The notes under the pieces were generated by a model that was not told the origin of the DNA, ran no database searches, and saw only the letters and a program-made list of their open reading frames with translations. A program made the position numbers and the translations under genes. Shown here piece after piece: positions 51,459 to 60,913 of a stretch of 64,000 nt of DNA; the first letter of the stretch is position 1; each line of letters begins with the position of its first letter. Source of the DNA: Hyphomonas sp. CY54-11-8 (lineage in GTDB: Bacteria > Pseudomonadota > Alphaproteobacteria > Caulobacterales > Hyphomonadaceae); NCBI RefSeq assembly GCF_000682735.1, contig NZ_AWFD01000002.1, positions 1 to 64,000 on the forward strand, given 5' to 3'.

Positions 51459-52682
51459 CTATACCAGCATTTTCCGGGCCTTGGCGAGCGCCTCTATGAA
51501 GGCATCGACTTCGGCCAGGGTGTTGTAGATGGCGAAGGAGGCGCGGGCTGTCGAGGGGACGCCGAGATGTTCCATCAGCGGCTGGGCGCAATGATGTCCT
51601 GCGCGGATCGCGACGCCGTAGCGGTCCAAAATCTGAGCAATATCATGAGGATGTGCGCCTTCGAGGCTGAAGGTCAGCACGGCACCCTTGCCCGGCGCTT
51701 CGCCATGGATCCTGAGGCCGTTGATGCCGCGCAGCCCCTCCACGGCATGACTGTACAGGACCATCTCGTGTGCATGCACTGCTTCTGAGGGATGACTGCG
51801 TATCCAGCCCAGGGCTGCACCAAGGCCAATCGCTTCCAGGATTGGCGGGGTGCCGGCCTCGAATTTGTGCGGGGCCGTATTGTAGGTGACGCGGTCGCGG
51901 GTGACGATCTCGATCATCTCCCCGCCGCCCTGATACGGTCGCGCCCGGTCCAGCGCTTCCGCCGTGCCATAGAGCACACCGATGCCCGTTGGCCCGTACA
52001 GCTTGTGGCCGGTCATGACATACCAGTCGACACCAAGCGCCTGTACATCCACCGGGATGTGCACAGCGGCCTGGCTGCCATCAGCCAGCACTTGTGCACC
52101 GGCGTCATGCGCCAGCCGCACGATTTCCGCCATGTCGGTCACCGTGCCCAGCACGTTCGACATGTGTGTCATGGCGACGAATTTCGTCTTCGGCCCGATA
52201 ACCTCCGCCAGTTCGGCCATGTCGAGCGCGCCATCATCGGTCAGGCCGACCCAGCGCAGTACCGCGCCGTGGCGTTCACGCAGGAAGTGCCAGGGGATGA
52301 TGTTCGAATGATGCTCCATCACCGACAGGACGATCTCGTCGCCGGGCTTGATCTCGCCCGCCAACGCCGAGGCAACCAGGTTGATCCCCTCGGTCGATCC
52401 CTTGGTGAAGATGATGTTCTCGTGGCCGGGGGCGTTGAGGTAGGCCCGCGCGGATTCACGCGCCGCCTCATAGGCTTCGGTCGCCTCGTTCGACAGCGTG
52501 TGGATACCGCGGTGCACATTGGCATAAGCGGTACGCGACTGGTTCGCGACCGCATCGATCACGGCATTCGGCTTCTGGGCACTTGCCGCATTGTCCAGAT
52601 AGACCAGCGGATAGCCGTTCACTTCCCGCGACAAGATCGGGAATTCCGCCCGGATGGCGTCGATATCCAGAACCGTACTCAT
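51459..52682 (-). CDS. sufS: Cysteine desulfurase SufS
   Basis: 407 residues from ATG 52682, whose ATGA overlap with sufD fixes the start. PLP Lys lies in VMTGHKLYGPTG, the active-site Cys in IRAGHHCAQPLM. EFPILSREVNGYPLVYLDNAA and GGGEMI are SufS signatures. The enzyme supplies sulfane sulfur for cluster assembly. It is distinct from the IscS-type enzyme encoded upstream in the same operon. Confidence 0.96.
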   Translation of the reverse strand: MSTVLDIDAIRAEFPILSREVNGYPLVYLDNAASAQKPNAVIDAVANQSRTAYANVHRGIHTLSNEATEAYEAARESARAYLNAPGHENIIFTKGSTEGINLVASALAGEIKPGDEIVLSVMEHHSNIIPWHFLRERHGAVLRWVGLTDDGALDMAELAEVIGPKTKFVAMTHMSNVLGTVTDMAEIVRLAHDAGAQVLADGSQAAVHIPVDVQALGVDWYVMTGHKLYGPTGIGVLYGTAEALDRARPYQGGGEMIEIVTRDRVTYNTAPHKFEAGTPPILEAIGLGAALGWIRSHPSEAVHAHEMVLYSHAVEGLRGINGLRIHGEAPGKGAVLTFSLEGAHPHDIAQILDRYGVAIRAGHHCAQPLMEHLGVPSTARASFAIYNTLAEVDAFIEALAKARKMLV

Positions 52683-53905
52683 CGTGCCAGCCATGCCCGC
52701 GCCTGCACCCGCAGGACGTCTTCCAGCTCGCCCGCCTCTTCCAGCGCCTCGGCGATGAAGGCTTCGGTCAGCAGGGCGCGCGCCTCTTCTTCGGCAATGC
52801 CACGCTGGCGCATGTAGAACATCTGGTTCGCATCGAGCGCACCGGACGTGTTGCCGTGCGCGCATTCCACGTTATCGGCATAGATTTCGAGTTCGGGCTT
52901 CGCGAAGACTTCGGCGCCCTCCTCTAGCAGCAGCGCATTGTGCTGCATGTCGGCATCGGTCTTCTGGCCGACATTTCGCGGCACGAAGAACTTGCCCTGA
53001 TAGACACCGCGCCCACCGTCCAAAACCGCGCCCTTGGTCAGCTGGCGCGTCACGCAGGACGGCGCACCATGGCGCACTTCGGTTGTGATGTCGGCATGAT
53101 GGCCGTCTGCGCAGAGATAGGCTGCGTTCAGCGTGGCCTTCGCGCCGGTCTCCTGATGGGTCAGGCGCGTTTCCAGCCGCGTGAGCTTGCCACCAAAGGC
53201 CAAGGTCGTCTGACGATAGTCGGCGCCTTCATCGAGCTGGACAGCAGCCGTTGCCGCCAAAACCTCTGCCTTCCCGGTCCGCTGGTAGACAGTGCGCGAA
53301 CACTCCGCGCCCGCCTGCAGCGAGAATTCCATGAGCGAGGCCGTGAAGCCCGCACCGCCGAGATAGGACTCGCTGACGGCCAGCTTGGCTCCGGGCCGCA
53401 CGATAATCTGGACGCGGGCAAAGTTTGCTTCGCCAGCGCCGGAGAAACGGAAATGGAGCCGCGGCAGGTCCTGCCCGGTCACTTCAATCATCAGCGTGCC
53501 AGGTTTGGTCTTGCCGCCAGCCAGAGCCGCGGCGAGCGCGCCAAGCGGCATGTCTTCCGATGCGCCAAAGGCTTGCGCCTCCGGTTTGGCCAGCACGCGG
53601 ATGCCTTCCGGCAGGCTCTCCGCCCAGGTGAAGCCGGTGGGCGTGAAGCTAAACAACACGGCGTCGTCTGCTGGCAGCGGGTCTTGCGCGGTACCAGGCT
53701 GCGCCGGGGTTTCGATCACAGGAAGCGACGCCTTGAAGTCGCTCCAGTGCCAGCCTTCCACACGACGGTGAGGCAAGCCGCCCTTGGCAAAGGCTTCAAA
53801 CGCTCGCTCGCGGCGCGCGTCTTCCGGCAGCATGCCGTAGCGCGCGATGAGCTCCAGCTCCGCCGCGTTGGGGTTGGCAATCAGGTCGCGCAGCGCGGTG
53901 CTCAC
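52679..53905 (-). CDS. sufD: Fe-S cluster assembly protein SufD
   Basis: 408 residues from GTG 53905, which overlaps sufC (GTGA). The beta-helix core contains GRGVYQGKFFVPRNVGQKTDADMQHNALLL and ADNVECAHGNTSGALDANQMFYMRQRGI, including the conserved His and acidic residues. SufD partners SufB and SufC in the scaffold complex. The N-terminus has a helical cap. Confidence 0.94.
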   Translation of the reverse strand: MSTALRDLIANPNAAELELIARYGMLPEDARRERAFEAFAKGGLPHRRVEGWHWSDFKASLPVIETPAQPGTAQDPLPADDAVLFSFTPTGFTWAESLPEGIRVLAKPEAQAFGASEDMPLGALAAALAGGKTKPGTLMIEVTGQDLPRLHFRFSGAGEANFARVQIIVRPGAKLAVSESYLGGAGFTASLMEFSLQAGAECSRTVYQRTGKAEVLAATAAVQLDEGADYRQTTLAFGGKLTRLETRLTHQETGAKATLNAAYLCADGHHADITTEVRHGAPSCVTRQLTKGAVLDGGRGVYQGKFFVPRNVGQKTDADMQHNALLLEEGAEVFAKPELEIYADNVECAHGNTSGALDANQMFYMRQRGIAEEEARALLTEAFIAEALEEAGELEDVLRVQARAWLAR

Positions 53906-54663
53906 ACCGCTTCTCCCACGACGCCTTCATAGCCCTCGGCTTCCAGCCGGTGGGCGAGGTCCGCCCCGCCGGTCTTGATGATGCGGCCGGCGGACAGAAC
54001 GTGCACCTTGTCCGGTTTGATATAGTCCAGCAGGCGCTGATAGTGGGTGATTACCAGCATGCCGCGCTCCGGGCTGCGCATGGCGTTCACGCCTTCGGCC
54101 ACGGTTTTCAGCGCGTCGATGTCGAGGCCTGAATCGGTCTCGTCGAGGATCAGGAAGTTCGGCTCCAGCATCATCATCTGATAGATTTCGAGGCGCTTCT
54201 TCTCACCGCCCGAGAAGCCGACATTCACCGGGCGCTTCAACATCTCCGCATCCAGTTTCAGCTGTTTGGCAATTTCGCGGGACTTCTTGATGAAGTCTGG
54301 CGCGGAAATCTCGTCCTCGCCGCGCAGCTTGCGCTGGGAATTCATGGCCGTCCGCACGAAGGTCATCACCGGCACGCCGGGGATCTCGACCGGGTACTGG
54401 AAGGACAGGAACATGCCTTTGGCGGCGCGCTCTTCCGGCTCCATAGACAGGATGTCTTCGCCGTTCAGCGTGACGCTGCCGCCAGTGACTTCATAGCCGC
54501 TGCGGCCGGTCAGCACATAGGACAGGGTGGATTTGCCGGCGCCATTGGGACCCATGATGGCGTGCACCTCACCTGCGGGCACCTCAAGGGTCAGCCCGTT
54601 GATAATCTGCTTGGCCTCTTCAGCCTCGCCCACGGTGGCGGTCAGGTTCTCAATCTTCAACAT
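53902..54663 (-). CDS. sufC: Fe-S cluster assembly ATPase SufC
   Basis: 253-residue ABC-type ATPase. Walker A is GPNGAGKST near residue 39, the signature FSGGEKKRLEI near 150, and Walker B FLILDETDSGLD near 172. It drives SufBC2D conformational change. 86 bp separate it from sufB. Confidence 0.97.
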   Translation of the reverse strand: MLKIENLTATVGEAEEAKQIINGLTLEVPAGEVHAIMGPNGAGKSTLSYVLTGRSGYEVTGGSVTLNGEDILSMEPEERAAKGMFLSFQYPVEIPGVPVMTFVRTAMNSQRKLRGEDEISAPDFIKKSREIAKQLKLDAEMLKRPVNVGFSGGEKKRLEIYQMMMLEPNFLILDETDSGLDIDALKTVAEGVNAMRSPERGMLVITHYQRLLDYIKPDKVHVLSAGRIIKTGGADLAHRLEAEGYEGVVGEAV

Positions 54664-54749
54664 GGGGCCGATGTAGGACCGACCGGGCCTCAGGGAAAGC
54701 CCTTAGGTCAGGAATGGGGTGTTCAGAAAAGCTATTTCGCCTGCCAGTT

Positions 54750-56312
54750 CTAGCCGACACTGCCTTCGAGGCTCACTTCCAGCAGTTTCTGGGCCTCTAC
54801 GGCGAACTCCATCGGCAGTTCCTGCAGGACTTCACGGACAAAGCCGTTGACCAGGAGGGCAACCGCCTGCTCCTCGCCGAGACCGCGCTGGCGGGCGTAA
54901 AAGAGCTGGTCTTCGGAGAGCTTGGTCGTCGTCGCCTCATGCTCAAGCTGTGCGTCGGCGCGGCGATTCTCGACATAAGGCACCGTGTGGGCACCGCAGC
55001 GGCCGCCGATCAGCAGGCTATCGCACTGGGTGAAGTTGCGGGCCTTCTCGGCACGCTTGTTGATCGAGACGAGGCCGCGATACGTGTTGTCAGACTTACC
55101 GGCGCTGATGCCCTTGGAAATGATCCGGCTCTTCGTGCGCTTGCCGAGGTGGATCATCTTGGTGCCAGTGTCTGCCTGCTGGCGGCCATTGGTGACAGCG
55201 ATGGAGTAGAACTCGCCCACGCTGTCGTCGCCGCGCAGGATACAGGACGGGTATTTCCAGGTGACGGCAGAGCCGGTTTCGACCTGGGTCCAGCTGATCT
55301 TGGAGCGAGCGCCCCGGCAATCGCCGCGCTTGGTCACGAAATTGTAGATGCCGCCCTTGCCATCTTCATCGCCGGGCCACCAGTTCTGGACGGTGGAATA
55401 TTTGATTTCGGCATCGTCGAGGGCGACCAGTTCCACCACGGCGGCGTGGAGCTGGTTCTCGTCACGCATCGGCGCGGTACAGCCTTCGAGATAGGAAACA
55501 TATGCACCTTCGTCGCAGACGATCAGGGTACGTTCGAACTGACCGGTATTTTCCGCATTCATGCGAAAATAGGTCGACAGCTCCATCGGGCACCGCACGC
55601 CCTTCGGCACATAGACGAATGTGCCGTCCGAGAACACGGCGCTGTTCAGCGTGGCAAAGAAATTGTCAGACTGCGGAACGACAGTGCCGAGATATTTCTT
55701 CACCAGCTCCGGATGCTCGCGCACGGCTTCGGAGATCGACATGAAGATCACGCCAGCCTTTTCCAGCTCCTTGCGGAACGTGGTGGCGACGGAAACCGAA
55801 TCGAAGACGGCATCGACGGCAACGCGCGGGGCCTCACGGGCAGCAGCCGCGGTCTCGGCAGCGCCTTCCACACCCAGCAACACTTCGGCCTCTCGCAGCG
55901 GGATGCCGAGTTTCTCGTAGGTCTCGAGGATTTCCTTCGGAACATCATCGATGGACTCATACTTCGCGCCGCTCTTCGGGGCCGCGTAGTAATAATAGGC
56001 CTGATAATCGATCGGCTCGTACCGGACCTTGGCCCAGGTCGGCTCTTCCATGGTCAGCCAGCGGCGATAGGCAGCAAGGCGCCAATCCAGCAGCCATTCC
56101 GGTTCTTCCTTCTTGGCCGAGATGAAGCGGATCGTGTCTTCCGACAGGCCCTTCGGCGAGAACTCCATGTCGATGGCGGTGGAGAAGCCAGCGGAATAAT
56201 TCTCGGACTCGAGCGCCTTCGCGGCCTCGACCGTTTTCGCGTCGATACCTTCCTTGACCGTCACTTCCGTGCAGTCGTCTTCGTGCTCGTCCGTTCCGCC
56301 GCAGCAGTCCAT
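54750..56312 (-). CDS. sufB: Fe-S cluster assembly scaffold SufB
   Basis: 520 residues, somewhat longer at the N-terminus than SufB of E. coli because of a Gly/Asp-rich start ([17 protein letters not shown]) with two Cys at positions 3-4. The core includes [41 protein letters not shown] and [15 protein letters not shown], with the conserved Cys and His for cluster assembly. It starts 5 bp after a small lipoprotein gene. Confidence 0.96.
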   Translation of the reverse strand: MDCCGGTDEHEDDCTEVTVKEGIDAKTVEAAKALESENYSAGFSTAIDMEFSPKGLSEDTIRFISAKKEEPEWLLDWRLAAYRRWLTMEEPTWAKVRYEPIDYQAYYYYAAPKSGAKYESIDDVPKEILETYEKLGIPLREAEVLLGVEGAAETAAAAREAPRVAVDAVFDSVSVATTFRKELEKAGVIFMSISEAVREHPELVKKYLGTVVPQSDNFFATLNSAVFSDGTFVYVPKGVRCPMELSTYFRMNAENTGQFERTLIVCDEGAYVSYLEGCTAPMRDENQLHAAVVELVALDDAEIKYSTVQNWWPGDEDGKGGIYNFVTKRGDCRGARSKISWTQVETGSAVTWKYPSCILRGDDSVGEFYSIAVTNGRQQADTGTKMIHLGKRTKSRIISKGISAGKSDNTYRGLVSINKRAEKARNFTQCDSLLIGGRCGAHTVPYVENRRADAQLEHEATTTKLSEDQLFYARQRGLGEEQAVALLVNGFVREVLQELPMEFAVEAQKLLEVSLEGSVG

Positions 56313-56317
56313 CTTAC

Positions 56318-56542
56318 TTATTTGTCCTCATCGGTCTGGCCGGTGCTACGCTCATGCCGCGCCTTGTCCAGCCGCTCAAAGCAGGCTCGACGGGCTTCGA
56401 CGTCGACCTCCTGCTCGCAGGCCCTGATTGCTTCGCGGTCGTAGAACCCACTCCCGAACACATTCAGCGCAGAGCAGCCAGACATCACCAGAGTGCTCAC
56501 CAGCACCGCGATTGGCAGAATACGTTTGCCTGTCAGTCGCAT
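56318..56542 (-). CDS. Small lipoprotein between iscS and sufB
   Basis: 74 residues from ATG 56542, whose A overlaps the iscS stop as TGATG. The signal peptide [17 protein letters not shown] ends in a lipobox, followed by a charged segment with two Cys ([29 protein letters not shown]) and a polar tail. No family is recognised. Its translation should follow desulfurase translation; the reason for a lipoprotein in a cytosolic Fe-S operon is unknown. Confidence 0.72.
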   Translation of the reverse strand: MRLTGKRILPIAVLVSTLVMSGCSALNVFGSGFYDREAIRACEQEVDVEARRACFERLDKARHERSTGQTDEDK

Positions 56543-57687
56543 CAGGTTGTCTCCTTCTGTACTGCGCGCTCGGCCGCCTTCAGCCATGCATCCGCGACGC
56601 CGTCAAAGTCTGACGGCAGTGTACTCCATCCAAAGCTGGTGCGGATTGCCGATTCTGCAAGGGTGTCATCCGCGCCCATCGCCATGAGGACAAGGCTGCG
56701 TTTGACCTTGCCGGAGGAGCAGGCGGAGCCCGCAGAGATGCACACGCCTGCCAGATCCATGGCCATGACCTGCGTTTCCGCGGAGAAGCCCGGCTTTGCG
56801 AAATTTGAGACGCCCGAGAGCCGTGGGGCTCGCTTGCCAGTAACCAGCACACCGCCTTCAGCTTCGAGGCGGGCCTCCATGGCATCACGAAGAGGGCCAA
56901 GCGCCGCGTATTTCGACAAATCGCGCATGGCCGCCTCAATCGCTGCACCAAACCCGGCGATCGCAGCGACATTCTCCGTACCGGAGCGGAGCCCTCGCTC
57001 CTGCCCGCCGCCATATTGGACGGCTTTCAGCGGCGCACCGGCCCGGTGCCAGAGGGCACCTGCGCCCTGCGGCCCGCCGATCTTGTGGGCGCTGACAGCG
57101 AGGTAGTCGACGCCCAACAGACCCACATTCACCGGTATTTTTCCAAGGCCCTGGACTGCATCGCAGATGGTCAGCCCGCCAGCTTCGCGAACCAGCGCGG
57201 CGGCCTCTGCGACCGGCTGGATGATGCCCGTCTCGTTGTTCGCGAGCATCAGGCACAACACAGGCGTGCCTTTGGCAGCATGATTCCATGTCTTCAACCG
57301 ACCTGCGAGGTCTTCCAGGTCCACCGTCCCGGCAGAGGTAAGGTAGGCCGTCTCCATCACGACGCCGGAATGCGCCGCGGCCTTGCCAATGGCTTCATGC
57401 TCCAGCGCCGAAACGATCAGCGTGCATTTGCCCTCAAGTCCTGCCACTGCGCCGTGGACCGCCAGGCTGTCGGATTCGGTGCCGCCGGAGGTGAAAACGA
57501 TGTCCTCCGCCCGGCTGCCGATGGCACCCCCCAGCACCGAGCGCGCCCGCTCGACAACGCCACGCGCCGCGCGCCCAGCCGCATGCACAGAGGACGGGTT
57601 TACGGCCCCCATGTCATAAACGGCGAGCATGGCCTCGCGCGCTTCCGGGCGCAGCGGGCTGGTCGCATTGTGGTCGGCATAGATCAT
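56542..57687 (-). CDS. Cysteine desulfurase, IscS/NifS type
   Basis: 381 residues from ATG 57687; further in-frame ATGs at 57696 and 57705 are possible starts. N-terminus MIYADHNATSPLRPEAREAM, PLP Lys in VSAHKIGGPQGAG, active-site Cys in SAGSACSSGKVKRS near residue 320. Alphaproteobacterial suf operons commonly begin with such a second desulfurase. Divergent from the alpha/beta hydrolase; no IscR or RirA-type regulator gene is present alongside. Confidence 0.93.
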   Translation of the reverse strand: MIYADHNATSPLRPEAREAMLAVYDMGAVNPSSVHAAGRAARGVVERARSVLGGAIGSRAEDIVFTSGGTESDSLAVHGAVAGLEGKCTLIVSALEHEAIGKAAAHSGVVMETAYLTSAGTVDLEDLAGRLKTWNHAAKGTPVLCLMLANNETGIIQPVAEAAALVREAGGLTICDAVQGLGKIPVNVGLLGVDYLAVSAHKIGGPQGAGALWHRAGAPLKAVQYGGGQERGLRSGTENVAAIAGFGAAIEAAMRDLSKYAALGPLRDAMEARLEAEGGVLVTGKRAPRLSGVSNFAKPGFSAETQVMAMDLAGVCISAGSACSSGKVKRSLVLMAMGADDTLAESAIRTSFGWSTLPSDFDGVADAWLKAAERAVQKETT

Positions 57688-57795
57688 GCGCCCCATATAG
57701 CCTTTCATGCGCATGGGTGCACCTGCAGAAAAATTTGCTTTTCAGTGCGCGTTTGGCTTATCACCCGGCGCTTAACCCGAAATTCCGAGGATGCC

Positions 57796-58473
57796 ATGGC
57801 AGAACTCATCATTCCGGGCCCTCAGGGCCGTATCGAAGCGCGTTACACAGAGCCGCCATATGATGGCGCGCCGATTGCGTTGATCCTCCATCCCCACCCG
57901 AAAGCCGGTGGCACGATGCAGGACCCGATCTCGATCATGTTGTACCAGATGTTCGAGAAGCATGGCTTCGGCGTTCTGCGCTACAATTCCCGCGGCGTCG
58001 GCCGCAGCCAGGGCCAGTATGACCAGGGCATTGGCGAACTGGAAGACGCCGCCTATGTTCTTGATTACATTGAAAACATGGCAGAAAGCCCACGCTATGT
58101 CTGGTGCGCCGGCTACTCTTTCGGCGCCTGGATCACGCTTCAGCTGCTGATGCGCCGCCCGGAAATCGATGGCTTTCTCGCCATCTCGCCGCCGGCCAAC
58201 CATTACGACCTGTCGTTCCTGGCCCCGTGCCCGGCGTCCGGCCTGATCGTGTCCGGTGACAGTGATGCGGTTTCTTCCCCGGAAGATGTGGAGCGCGCTC
58301 TCACCAAAGTGCGGGTCCAGAAAGGCGAGGAAATCGAGCGGACCACCGTGAAAGGTGCGAACCATTTCTACCAGGATCGCCGCGAAGAACTGATCGGCAC
58401 CTGCGAGGAATACCTGCTTCGCCGCCTTGCTGCCGCCGAAGAGAAACTGCGCCTTGAAGCTGAAGGCGACTAA
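57796..58473 (+). CDS. Alpha/beta hydrolase (dienelactone hydrolase-like)
   Basis: 225 residues from ATG 57796, with GAGG upstream. The conserved start is AELIIPGPQGRIEARYTEP, followed by LILHPHPKAGGTM, YNSRGVGRSQG, and the nucleophile elbow WCAGYSFGAWITLQLL. The catalytic Asp is in IVSGDSDAV and the His in VKGANHFYQDRREEL. Genes of this type often sit opposite the suf desulfurase in alphaproteobacteria. Substrate unknown. Confidence 0.88.
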   Translation: MAELIIPGPQGRIEARYTEPPYDGAPIALILHPHPKAGGTMQDPISIMLYQMFEKHGFGVLRYNSRGVGRSQGQYDQGIGELEDAAYVLDYIENMAESPRYVWCAGYSFGAWITLQLLMRRPEIDGFLAISPPANHYDLSFLAPCPASGLIVSGDSDAVSSPEDVERALTKVRVQKGEEIERTTVKGANHFYQDRREELIGTCEEYLLRRLAAAEEKLRLEAEGD

Positions 58474-59645
58474 GCCAGCACAATTCCACCCGTCATTGGT
58501 TCCGGCACGCCCGTCGTGCCGGGCCAGCTGATGGGCAGGCCCCGAGCCGAACGCGCAGCCAGATAGGCAAAGGCTTCAGCCTCGATACTGTCACCTCGCC
58601 ATCCGGCCGCCTCCGCACTCAGCACGGGGCACGGCAATGCCCGGGCGAGGGCATCCATCAGCGCCGGATTATGGCGCCCGCCACCGCAGGCAATGACCCG
58701 GGAAGGCACTTCCGGAAGTTGAGAAACACCCGCAGCGACAGCCCGCGCCGAAAACTCTGTCAGGGTCGCTGCGCCATCTTCCACGGACATGCCCTCAACC
58801 ATGGCGGCCGAAAAATCATAGCGGTCCAGCGATTTGGGCGGCGCCTCGCTGAACCAGTCATGCTGCAACAGCCGCTCAAGCAGCGCCTCGTCCGCCGTGC
58901 CGGTCTTCGCAAGGGCGCCGCCAAAATCATGCGTGCCTCGCCCATGCCCTTCGACCCATTCGTCAATCGGGCCATTTGCCGGGCCAGTATCGAAGGCAAT
59001 CAGCGTACCGTCAGCCAGTTTGGCCGTGATGTTCGCCACACCGCCAAGATTCAGGACGCAAGCCGCACCATCTCCCAGACGCTGCAGGAGTGCTGAATGA
59101 TAAGCCGGGGCGAGCGGCGCGCCCTGCCCGCCTGCGGCGACATCCGACGTCCGGAAATCGCAGGCCAGCGGCACACCCAAAGCCGCCTGCATGGCAGGCG
59201 CATTAATCAGCTGCAGCGTTGCGCCCGGTTTGCCGGGCACAGGACGCCGATGGAGAACCGTCTGGCCATGCACGCCCGCCAGCACCGGCGCCGGACCAGA
59301 CCAGGCCGAGAGCAATTGCTGCATGGTTTCAGCATGCGTCTGCGTGACGACCGCTTTCGCCGCCTCAAAGGCCGATTCCGGCTCGGGGCCGGACCAGTTC
59401 CAGGCGCGGGCCGCATCTGTTGCCTGCTGCAGGATACGGCGTTCCTCAGGCAGGTATTTACGCTCGGCTGTCGCGCCAAACTCCAGCACCTGCTCGCCAT
59501 TCGTCAGGATCAGCGCTGCATCCACAGCGTCCAGAGAGGTGCCGGACATGAAGCCCGCCACCCATTTTGGCCCAGAATCTGAGAGGGAATCTGAAATCGC
59601 GGTGTTCAAGCGGCTCCCTTTCCGTGCTACGCGCCCTGCCTTCAC
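58470..59645 (-). CDS. anmK: Anhydro-N-acetylmuramic acid kinase
   Basis: 391 residues from GTG 59645; TTG 59609 preceded by GGGAG is an alternative start, about 12 residues shorter. WVAGFMSGTSLDAVDAALI is the family signature, with ATP-binding LNLGGVANITAKL and AFDTGPANGPIDEW. AnmK phosphorylates anhydro-MurNAc released during cell-wall recycling. It overlaps the hydrolase stop convergently by 4 bp and is divergent from tyrS with overlapping 5' regions. Confidence 0.94.
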   Translation of the reverse strand: MKAGRVARKGSRLNTAISDSLSDSGPKWVAGFMSGTSLDAVDAALILTNGEQVLEFGATAERKYLPEERRILQQATDAARAWNWSGPEPESAFEAAKAVVTQTHAETMQQLLSAWSGPAPVLAGVHGQTVLHRRPVPGKPGATLQLINAPAMQAALGVPLACDFRTSDVAAGGQGAPLAPAYHSALLQRLGDGAACVLNLGGVANITAKLADGTLIAFDTGPANGPIDEWVEGHGRGTHDFGGALAKTGTADEALLERLLQHDWFSEAPPKSLDRYDFSAAMVEGMSVEDGAATLTEFSARAVAAGVSQLPEVPSRVIACGGGRHNPALMDALARALPCPVLSAEAAGWRGDSIEAEAFAYLAARSARGLPISWPGTTGVPEPMTGGIVLA

Positions 59646-59659
59646 GGAGACACGAGAAG

Positions 59660-60910
59660 ATGAGCGAATACAAGTCGGAATTCCTGAAGACGCTGCAGAC
59701 GCGCGGCTTCATCAAGCAGGTCACTCACCCGGCCGAGCTTGACGCCTATTGCATGGCGGGCGTTCCAATTGCGTATATCGGCTTCGACGCGACGGCGGAC
59801 AGCCTTCACGTCGGCTCGCTCCTGCAGATCATGATGCTGCGCCACCTTCAGAAGGCCGGCGGCAAGCCCATCGTCCTGATGGGTGGCGGCACCACGAAAG
59901 TGGGCGACCCGACCGACAAGGAAAAGTCCCGCCCCCTGCTGACAAATGAGCAGATCGAGGCGAACATTGCCGGCATCAAGAAAGCCTTCGAACCGTTCCT
60001 CACCTTCGGCGACGGCCCGACCGACGCCATCATGGTCAACAATGACGACTGGCTGGGCAAGCTCGGCTACATCGAACTGCTGCGCGAAGTCGGCGTGCAC
60101 TTCACCATCAACACGATGGTGAAACAGGACACGGTTGCCCGGCGTCTGGCCAATGAGCAGCCCTACACCTTCCTCGAATTCAACTACCTGCTGATGCAGT
60201 CCTACGACTTCCTTGAGCTGTTCCGCCGGCAAAATTGCCGTCTGCAGCTCGGCGGATCTGACCAGTGGGGAAATATCGTTGGCGGCGTGGACCTCGTTCA
60301 TAAGGCAGCGGGCGGTGACGTTTTCGGACTCACAGCCCACCTGATCACGACCGCTTCCGGCGGCAAGATGGGCAAGACGGCCGATGGTGCGGTCTGGCTG
60401 AATGCAGACCGCAAGAGCCCCTACGAATACTGGCAGTTCTGGCGTAACTGCGAAGATGCCGACGTCGGCCGCTTCCTGCGCCTGTTCACCGAGTTGCCGC
60501 TGGATGAGATCGAAGCACTGGAAAACCTTGAAGGTGCCGGGATCAACAAGGCCAAAGTTGCACTTGCCAATGCAGCGACAACAATGCTGCACGGCGAAGC
60601 GGCAGCAAAGGAATCCGAAGCGGCAGCGTCCGCTGTATTTGCCGGAGGCGGAACAGCCGCCGCCTTGCCGACCGTGGAGATTCCGTCTGCGGAGCTGTTC
60701 AGCGATTATCTGGTTGCCGCGGCTTTTACAGCCGCAGGCCTGACAGAAAGCAATGGTGAAGCCCGCCGACTGATCAAGCAAGGCGCCGCGAAGATCAATG
60801 ACCAGCAGGTGAAAGATCAGAACGCTACGCTGGCGGAATCCGACGTGGTTGACGGCACGATCAAGCTGTCCGCCGGCAAGAAACGCCATGCACTGGTAAA
60901 GCCAGCCTAA
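59660..60910 (+). CDS. tyrS: Tyrosyl-tRNA synthetase
   Basis: 416 residues from ATG 59660. The class I signatures are DSLHVGSLLQ (HIGH motif as HVGS) and GGKMGKT (KMSKS-type as KMGKT) near residue 235. YNYLLMQSYDFLEL and LGGSDQWGNIVGG are tyrosine-site motifs. The C-terminal S4-like RNA-binding domain ends GEARRLIKQGAAKINDQQV. The upstream in-frame codons are ignored because the family starts here. The promoter region overlaps the anmK 5' end. Confidence 0.96.
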   Translation: MSEYKSEFLKTLQTRGFIKQVTHPAELDAYCMAGVPIAYIGFDATADSLHVGSLLQIMMLRHLQKAGGKPIVLMGGGTTKVGDPTDKEKSRPLLTNEQIEANIAGIKKAFEPFLTFGDGPTDAIMVNNDDWLGKLGYIELLREVGVHFTINTMVKQDTVARRLANEQPYTFLEFNYLLMQSYDFLELFRRQNCRLQLGGSDQWGNIVGGVDLVHKAAGGDVFGLTAHLITTASGGKMGKTADGAVWLNADRKSPYEYWQFWRNCEDADVGRFLRLFTELPLDEIEALENLEGAGINKAKVALANAATTMLHGEAAAKESEAAASAVFAGGGTAAALPTVEIPSAELFSDYLVAAAFTAAGLTESNGEARRLIKQGAAKINDQQVKDQNATLAESDVVDGTIKLSAGKKRHALVKPA

Positions 60911-60913
60911 CCC

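Noticed and set aside
54714..56444. Long plus-strand open frame (576 codons) opposite sufB
   Set aside because: It is antisense to a confidently identified SufB and has no recognisable domain; high-GC codon bias of the real gene keeps the opposite frame open.
59642..60889. Minus-strand open frame (415 codons) opposite tyrS
   Set aside because: Complement of TyrS coding sequence with no family motifs; explained by codon bias.
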